DNA of 64,000 nucleotides from Chelydra serpentina. Its lineage: Eukaryota; Chordata; Testudines; Chelydridae. The stretch lies in NCBI GenBank assembly GCA_037349315.1, contig JBAIAC010000006.1:19875501-19939500 (forward strand), written 5' to 3'. The translations under genes and the position numbers were made by a program. Positions 56,791 through 64,000 of the stretch are shown one piece after another (the stretch's first letter is position 1; the number at the start of each line of letters is the position of its first letter). The notes below the pieces were generated by a model. The model ran no database searches and had not been told where the DNA came from. It saw only the letters and a list, made by a program, of their open reading frames with translations.

Positions 56791-57825
56791 CATTTTGGAA
56801 GCTGTTTCCTGCAAGAATGAAGGATACTTTTGACTGTGCTTGGATTTCCTTGCATTTGCTTATAAATCAAAACTGGCCTGTGTCATAGAGATGGAATAGA
56901 GTAACTGTGAAGAATGAAACTTAATGCTACAATAGGCCAGAAAAAGGCTCTGCTCCTGCTCTTTTTGAAGTCAGGGGTAGAAGGAGTATGTCCACCATAT
57001 TTGCTAACAATATGTTACTCCCTTTTTTCTGCGACGGTTAGGAAGCACAGAATTATTTTTGGATCCCACTTTCCCCGATTCTGAACCTCTAACTCTCATT
57101 GGGTAGCACTTAATGCAAACAAGCCACTGGGCTTCAGTGGGACAACTCTCACAAGTAAAGGTTGGCCCGTGTCCCTTTAATTTCCATCTTGCTTTTTAAA
57201 GATGCTTCTTTGTAAAATCTCCTACGTTTTGAAAAATGATTTTTACACCGCTACATCAGCTCTCCTACTTAATTTCTTATAAAAAATAGTTCCTGGTCTG
57301 ATTCCCCAGCATACATACAACAGGCGCTTTTAGGGAATCTAGTTTGAGTTTTTAGTAAAGCTGTGCAAAACTTTTGAAATGAAACGCAAAACGTGCCCGG
57401 GTTTGGGTTTCATTACAAACCTGAACCTCATGTCAAGTTCATCACAGCTCACAAGTCTGTTTGAGCTAGGCTGGGCTCCAGTTGCAAGTGAGCCTGCACT
57501 GAGTTATTCTTTCAAGTGCAAGCCATGTACAATATAGTGGTTTTCCCCCAAACCAGATAAAACTTGGTGGTTTGGGCAAAGAGGGTGCAAGCCCTTGTAA
57601 AGAGAAACTGGAGGACAAATTGCTCAAACCCTTGGGAACTGATGCAGCCAAGTTTTTCATGTGTCTGCTTTTTAACTTCTACCCTCTGTAGGTAAAAGCA
57701 TTGTTCCTAGTTATTTTTCCTTAATTCAGTGTTCTCTAGTTGGCATTTGCCATGTTGAAAGCAAACAAATTCATAAAATGCTTAATGGGTAAAATAAGGT
57801 GTCAGTACAAATATAAGAGGAGGAA
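56791..57825. other. Unassigned stretch
   Basis: Nothing recognised. Confidence 0.4.
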
Positions 57826-58060
57826 TTGCAGTCCAATAGAGAGGGCATTGGACGGGGAGCAGGAGACTAAGGTTCTGTTCCTTGCTCTAACATTGACTAA
57901 TTGCCTGACCTTGAGCAAATACTAAACTTTTCAGTGCCTCAGTGTTCCTCATCTGCAAAAACTTTTGCTCCCTTTGCAGAGCATTTTGAGATCTATGTGA
58001 GAAAAGTGCTCTATAAGTGCATTCCTGTATGGTGCTATACAAGTGGAATCATATAAGGAA
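57826..58060 (+). mobile_element. MIR/CORE-type SINE
   Basis: GCAGGAGACTAAGGTTCTGTTCC, CTGACCTTGAGCAAATACTAAAC-like order, AGTGCCTCAGTGTTCCTCAT and GAAAAGTGCTCTATAAGTGC reproduce the MIR layout from tRNA-like head to tail. Confidence 0.7.
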
Positions 58061-58308
58061 GAAAGGTGCTATCTCTGCTGCTGTTATTTAAGTCTATTCT
58101 TGTTTCATACCTCTCAACCCTTCAAATTCCATCAAATCTAGTAGATTGTCATAGAGGTTATTCATGGGAGGTAAACTTTTTTTTAGCATCATTCCCATAT
58201 AATTCATAGGAGGGAACAACTTGTACATTGTTTGAGCAGTTTCATTTTACTGCTTCTACTTTCTTGCTATGAAAACTCAGTAAGGGGTTTAATTAGAGAT
58301 AGGCCTAA

Positions 58309-58470
58309 AGGTAAAAGTTTTTAAAGCACCTAAGTACCTTAGGCACCTAAATCCCATTTTAAAAAGTAACTTAGATGCTTAGTGAGTCTAAATCTTACTG
58401 AAAGTCAATGGAGGTTAGATTCCTAAATCACTTAGGCACTTTACAAAATTTTACTCCAAGTCAAAGTTTG
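58309..58470. mobile_element. Foldback MITE
   Basis: GTACCTTAGGCACCTAAATC near the left and GATTCCTAAATCACTTAGGC near the right are imperfect inverted partners around ACTGAAAGTCAATGGAGG. Confidence 0.55.
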
Positions 58471-59037
58471 AGGTGTTTGGGTCCATCTGAAGTTTATAAA
58501 GTTTGAGGTATTGCGATCCTGAGTTTTGGTTCAGGCCAGTCATTAGTTTTAATAAACTAACTACTGTGTCTATGCTAGTGGCTGGAGGATTAGAGTATCA
58601 GTGCAGTTTCAGATTCTTGTCTCTCTAGTAACTAATGCATTTAGGAAAAAAGGAACTATTCTTCATTTCCTTCTGCAAAGATTATTTAAGAGATGGAGAA
58701 AGACAACATCCAAATACTTGTAAGTATGTCAGCATTCGGTTTTTGGATGAACACAAATCTACAGTATGATCTACGTATTCAAAATGCTGTGCATTTTGGG
58801 ATTACCCTTTTCAGCTTTAAACAATTTAGATAACAAATTCCATGGTCAAGATTCATTATGTGTATCTTGCAAAATGGGAAATATGGATTTAGAAATGTAA
58901 TGAGGCTAGTGGCTTGGGAGCAGACCTAAGATATAAGGATATGTTAGACAGCTCTGCCCCAGGGTAATAGATATCGGGGCCACTGCAGAGCTGGGTATAC
59001 GGCTTGGGAAAGAAGAATGGATTAGGGATGCAGCACA
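58471..59037. other. Unassigned stretch
   Basis: Nothing recognised. Confidence 0.4.
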
Positions 59038-59104
59038 GATTTGAAATCCTTCAGAGTTCTACTCCTAATTCTGTCGCTGACCTGTCCTATGGCCATAGTC
59101 AAGT
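59038..59104 (+). mobile_element. MIR fragment
   Basis: AGTTCTACTCCTAATTCTGTCGCTGACC and CATAGTCAAGTCAT follow the MIR centre in decayed form. Confidence 0.45.
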
Positions 59105-59109
59105 CATGA

Positions 59110-59203
59110 AGGCCCAGATCCTCAAAGGTATTTAGGTGCCTAGTTCCTACTTAAAGTCAATGGGAGTTAGGCAACTCAATAGCTTTGAGGATCTGCCCAG
59201 AGA
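59110..59203. mobile_element. Short foldback MITE
   Basis: GGCCCAGATCCTCAAAGGTA at the left pairs with GCTTTGAGGATCTGCCC at the right. The middle pairs too (TAGGTGCCTAGTTCC with GGAGTTAGGCAACT), around TCAATG. Confidence 0.75.
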
Positions 59204-60199
59204 GTCCAGTCATGCTCCATCTGAACAAACTCAAGAAGAGATTAGGCTGTGTTGGGTTGGAAATGTGGATGCTGAACTCTCCATGGGAGGGCAAATGCCT
59301 TACGAGTATTTTTATTCCTGCTCAGATACTTATAGGTTTGAATGGTATGTAGCTAGGGAACCCTTTTGGGTCTGAAGATTTCTGTGGATGAGAGGGACTG
59401 GTAGGATGTTTGTGGCTGGGATTAGTGGGCAGTCACTGAGACAGGCATGTCACATACGAGAAAATTGTCTGCAACTCTTTGCTAGGTTCTGTACTGGCAA
59501 TCTCCACAGTATTGGGCTCCTTCACGAATGGTGGTCTGCAACAGTTAAGTAAAACCGACTGTCAGAGGCTCCAATTAGTAATTTGTTTGGAGAGTACCTG
59601 CATTACTTCATAAATGAAAAATATTATCCCTATTCTAGCAGCCACAGATGAGAAAACTGCATAGATGGCTGAGTGTAATCCATTCATTGATTTATGGGCC
59701 CTGAGTCCCCCAAAGAGAGTCACAAATCCACATGATGTCCCCGAGTGCTGGATTTTGCATTTGGATTTCTGTGTTTGCTGAAAGATGGGCAAAATGACAT
59801 TCAGCCAGACAGCTCCCTGTTGACCGCGCATCGAAGGAGGTTGTGTGTATGGAATGACTTACACTCAAAAAATGTGTTCTTAGGATGGCTGTTTAAGAGG
59901 ATAGGATATGAATAAGTGGAGTTGAGGGCTAAAACCTCCCGCTTTTGCTTCCAAACCACTCTGCCTTGAGGGGATTATCCAGTACAGAGGCTAAAGACTC
60001 CTCAGGCATATTGCGGTGTATGCTGTGATTCTGGAGAACTGTGGTTAGTGCGTAGGCTGCTGCTAGCTCCCGGGACACACCGATCATTCCATTCTTTGAT
60101 GATGAGCAGGTATCTCAGATCAGGATCAGGCTCAACTTACAAACCAACTTAACAGCATTTTAGCAGACAATTTGCACGTACAGCAATAGAGAAAATGAA
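59204..60199. other. Unassigned stretch
   Basis: Nothing recognised. Confidence 0.4.
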
Positions 60200-60790
60200 G
60201 TTGTATTGTGTTAACTGAATCTCATTTAGGTGTTTTTGGGTGTGTGTGAAATGATTTAACAGAAAACTTCATAAATTTCACTTTGAAATAAATGGATATC
60301 AAAACGCTTGTTAATGTCAGTGATGGGATTATAATGAGAATGAGGCCTAAACCATAATGGTTCTGCTGGATATAGCTGCAATTAAAATATATATTATTTT
60401 CAAATGTCAAGCAAATAACTGATCAACTGGATAAATCAGACTAAAAGAGAAGACACATTTAATTTTTTACCGCCCTGTATTACTGAATCGTATTATTCTG
60501 ATTTTGCATGCCATGGGGATGAAATCTGTTGCATGCCAATTTTAAAATTCTGTGTTACAGTTTGGATGATTATTTCTTACTTTATTTTGCATCGCTATCA
60601 GTGAAACATTGCTACACAGTTCTCTTTATTGCTTTGAATCAGTACAAGACATATTCTGGATCCAGCCAGCAACTAGTGAAATTCTTTCCTCTTCCCTACC
60701 CCCCTTCCCCAATCCTTTGTGAAAAGAAACGAACAATATTATTATCCTATTGTATTCTGACCATCTAGCTAAAATCCACCCATTCTTTGC
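60200..60790. other. Repeat-free AT-rich block, weak candidate for conserved non-coding DNA
   Basis: It shows no repeat features and contains several TAATTA/ATTTAAT-like and TGCATGCCA words. The idea of a conserved element is an impression only. Confidence 0.25.
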
Positions 60791-61744
60791 ACGGATTCAT
60801 TTTGACCACGGCAGATGAGAATATAAATAGGGTTGAGAGCAGATAGGGGTGTCTGGATATTAATGTATGGACCACACCCATTGCTCCTAGCCCCAACCGC
60901 TAATGTCTCTTTGCAGCTCCGGCATCCAAGGAGCTATAAATCAGCATCTTCATGGGGTTTGTGAGAGCCACACTCAGGAGGGGAATAGTTCCCTCTTATG
61001 TTGCTCCACAGCAGTGGATTTTAGGGTATGTACAGGTTAAGTCAGACTCTGGGCCCAGTGTATGAATCCTTAACAGTATGTTCCCATCAGAAACAATGTA
61101 GTGACCTTGAAATCTTTAATTTAAATTATTTAACTATATTGACTTGTATATAGGCCATGAGTAAATAAATACCCTATATACAAGAAAATACATTTATTGA
61201 AAAAAGTCTATCTGAAATACAATTTGGTTCATTTAATACACCTTGAATGCATTTAATACTTTCATATGGCCTAAATATTTCCACACTGATTTTTTTTCCT
61301 TATTTTTAATCTACTTTACGGCGAACATATGACAATGGATCATTGATTTATTGCAAGTGTAGCAATAGGTTTATAACTGCATGAATCATGCAGATTGCTC
61401 AATTCACCACATGCCTTAATAAAAGTTTCACTTTAATAAAACAGAGCTAAGGCAAATATGCCCAGAGTCTGGCCTGACATTCCTTATACATTACTCTGCC
61501 TCAGGAAATTATTACTATATATTTTACAGCAGCTACAGTAGGTTGGGGATCAGGATTAGAACATACTAACTACCGTGACATTTAGCAGAACTCCTGTGTA
61601 TACAGTTAACCCTCACAGGAATGGAATGGAGCACATAAATGCTAGGATGCACATTTGGTAAGCTTCCTTCATTTCAGCTATGTAAATGTGAATGTAGCTA
61701 ATTTATGTTTAAGTGTAATAATTATTTATGTTTTCAAAACTCTT
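60791..61744. other. Unassigned stretch
   Basis: Nothing recognised. Confidence 0.4.
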
Positions 61745-61870
61745 TGTAATTATGGTGACTTATATAGCACCTTTCAGCTGGGGATCTCAAAGCACATTAC
61801 AAAAATTAAATCTCACAGCATCGCTGAGAGATGGGTAAATAACATTTTGAAAGATGGTAGAGTCACATAT
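61745..61870 (+). repeat. Old interspersed repeat fragment
   Basis: CTTATATAGCACCTTTCAGC and GATCTCAAAGCACATTACAA are words of an old amniote repeat (tail-like TATATAGCRCC...CTCAAAGCGCTTTACAA). Decayed. Confidence 0.45.
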
Positions 61871-62631
61871 CTTCCAGATTCCAGGAAGGGGAGGGGTGGA
61901 GGGGTATGAATTCCCTGATTCAGACTTGCCATTTCAATTCTGAATTGGATCTAAAAGTGGAACTACTGATTTTCAGGCTCCCAGATAATGAGACTCCAAT
62001 CTTAAGGGAACAGCAGCTCTCCTAGCATTTTCAGCATTCTAGTTAGAACTGTCTCACTAGATTTCAGCCCCAAATGGAGAAACTGTCATGACAAGAGGTT
62101 GTGACATTTCAGCATTCACTTAGCTTTCATTCAGCATTGAATTTAAACCCTGCCTAAACTTAATCTGGCAATTTTCACCTTCAAAACTCTGTACAAATAT
62201 GTATTCATCTGCTCTGATCAGCTTTCATCAAGACCTTCTTTTTCCTTCTCCTTCTCCCGCAATTTACAACAATTGTAGAACTGCTTTATAATAGTGTTCA
62301 TCATTGGCCCACGTACTGACTTCAGTATCATCCTGTACATACATATTACAAAAAATCAGTTCTTGGGATAAATTAAGAGTTATTCACAGTAATAGCTGAC
62401 ACTGACATGAGTCTTTATATGAGATGTAGGGATTGTGCCCATTTTAATTTTTTTTCCAAATTTCAGTTAGGGCCATTAATTAACATTTGCATTTCTAAGT
62501 CTTTGCACTGAATTGATGTATGCACAGTGTCCTATACAGATGAGAGATTCAAAGAGCACTCGGCATTGCCCTAACTGTTCCCACTGACGTCACCTGGGGA
62601 CAATAATATAATTCACTTTCTCCCATCCATT
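61871..62631. other. Unassigned stretch
   Basis: Nothing recognised. Confidence 0.4.
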
Positions 62632-62855
62632 GTCAGTCTAGGCCATGTGGCGTAGAGGATACACCACTAGCTGGAGACTTGGGTTCTATTCATGGCTCAG
62701 TCACTGGGCTGCTAGGTGACCTTTGGCAGGTCACATCCTTGCTCTGTGCCTGGGTTTTCCATCTGTAAAATAGGGATAATGATATTGGCCTCCTTTGTAA
62801 AGTGCTCTGAGAACTATGGATGAAAAGTGCTATGTATGAGCTAGGTGTTGTTATA
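62632..62855 (+). mobile_element. MIR/CORE-type SINE, best copy in the window
   Basis: The tRNA-like head GGCGTAGAGGATACACCACT and GACTTGGGTTCTATTCATGG (B-box-like) are followed by CTAGGTGACCTTTGGCAGGTC, TTTTCCATCTGTAAAATAGG and AAAGTGCTCTGAGAACTATG, the full MIR order. Confidence 0.82.
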
Positions 62856-63084
62856 TATTTAGTATTTAAGCTATTTGGGGATGTGATTGTCTTTTATTAT
62901 GTGTATGTACAGCTCCTTTTTTAAAATCCTGTGCAATCCATGAAATATATCAACTAGAAAACAGGATAATTGTATATCAAGATATAATTTATGAAAATGA
63001 GTGGCATTGTATAATGTAATTCAATTTGGAGAAACCTATATAGAGCTCATTTTATTTATTTTTGGTTAGTAGCAGAGATGAACT

Positions 63085-63165
63085 TTACAAAGCAGAGAGA
63101 TTCAAGGAGGTCAGCCTAGATGATCACAATGGTTCCTTCTGGCCTTGGTATCAGTGAATGAGTCT
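63085..63165 (+). mobile_element. Old CR1 3' fragment
   Basis: AAGGAGGTCAGCCTAGATGA and TCACAATGGTTCCTTCTGGC match the end of the older CR1 subfamily, as at 51470. Confidence 0.7.
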
Positions 63166-64000
63166 GCTTAGTTAGTTGCCTAAGTGTATGGATGCATTTT
63201 CCAAAGTCCCATCTTATTGGCAGATGCTCTAAGCCAATGATCCGTACATCATTCTTGGATGTTCTGATTGTACAAAGGTGATAATTCTGAGAGTGATTCT
63301 GTGAGAATGTAGAATGCTGTACTCTCTCTAACACTTTCTACAATGAGTGTGAATTAATTATAATGGTCTCTGTTGGAAAAGCTCTATAGAAATGAATATA
63401 GAACAAAATTCTCTCCACTGGGTTTTTGAACCATTCTTTATAATTTAATAGAATTGTATAAAAGGGTTATTTTCTAACAGAGTTCAGGAACATTCTCTAG
63501 AAAAGATCTCAGTCTCTAGAAATTACCTTGGAAAATGTATAACATTAAATAGAGAAAAATATTTAATCCCTATTGAATTCTATAGGATTTTTCATATAAG
63601 AATAATAAAAATACAGTTTATTCAGCAAAGACCAATTCCTGCTTCTATTGAAGTCAACAACAAATCTCCCACTGACTTCAGTAGAAGCAGAACTTGGTCC
63701 CAAATGAAGAATAAAATGTACAGAAGATAAAAAGTAGTAACCTAATTCTTATTTAACCAAACTTTGGGAAGTACTGTGTCCACTTTGTTCACACTACACA
63801 GAGTTTACAGGAATGAGAATCTGACCTGACAGAGTAGTTACCTCTTTGGAATGGAACAAAGCAAATATTTTTTTCTATGATCTACAGTTCTTAAGAGGGA
63901 ATGGACTTTCCTGAAATAAAAGACTTGGCCCTTCAAATAATATCTTTTATCTGAGATTTTAAAGGATTTAAACAACATAAATTAAGGATTGCAACACCTG
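63166..64000. other. Unassigned stretch
   Basis: AT-rich; TCTATTGAAGTCAACAACAA and GACTTCAGTAGAAGCAG near 63643-63690 form a small inverted repeat. Nothing else was seen. Confidence 0.4.

Noticed and set aside
1..64000. CRISPR array, bacterial operon or prophage
   Set aside because: No regular spacer-repeat array and no prokaryotic gene density; repeat content is that of a reptile genome.

Overview
This is nuclear DNA of a vertebrate, almost certainly a non-avian reptile and most likely a turtle. The evidence is the repeat mix: young and old CR1 LINEs ending in ATTCTATGA repeats, a tRNA-derived SINE whose tail is copied from the CR1 3' end (the tortoise Pol III SINE type), Penelope-like retroelement fragments, several hAT and Harbinger DNA elements, TIR/foldback MITEs, two solo LTR-like elements and old MIR-type SINEs. 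I found no host protein-coding exon, rRNA, functional tRNA or CRISPR array. All convincing coding sequence belongs to mobile elements, so the window is probably intergenic or intronic.

Layout. 1.4-8.5 kb: an old minus-strand CR1 interrupted by a 3.1 kb hAT element (ZMYM1-like transposase pseudogene, exact 8-bp target duplication, itself carrying a short Penelope-derived retroposon) and by a 655-bp solo LTR with a 4-bp duplication. 8.6-15.4 kb: a foldback MITE, a second LTR-like element, another old CR1, a SINE with CR1 tail, a small MITE, a HARBI1-like transposase pseudogene and a 25-bp palindrome. 15.5-30 kb: mostly unassigned AT-rich DNA with a CR1 3' end, TTGCCAAC-family TIR elements, foldback elements and a hAT MITE with a perfect 8-bp duplication.

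30-39.4 kb is the most informative part. A nearly intact 4.5 kb CR1 (34385-38910, minus strand) lies inside the GIY-YIG-coding part of a Penelope-like element and is flanked by a 6-bp direct repeat. Its ORF1 is intact. Its ORF2 has one 1-nt deletion, starts without an ATG, and is open in the -1 frame from a TTTAAAC heptamer that sits directly before the ORF1 stop. Its 5' UTR carries a partly duplicated unit with GC-box and TATA-like motifs. 39-64 kb: scattered old repeats, a CR1 3' end, a TTTC microsatellite, a head-to-head Penelope-derived dimer with a 12-bp target duplication, and a hAT-like element at 54.3-55.4 kb that contains a 7SL-RNA-related segment and a BED-finger-like reading frame.

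How the parts relate: the SINE tail matches the CR1 3' end and so was probably copied by CR1 enzymes. The short Penelope-derived retroposons share their sequence with the 3' region of the longer Penelope copy at 39 kb, including a stem-loop resembling a hammerhead ribozyme. Family assignments come from reading motifs and remembered repeat families, not from a database search.
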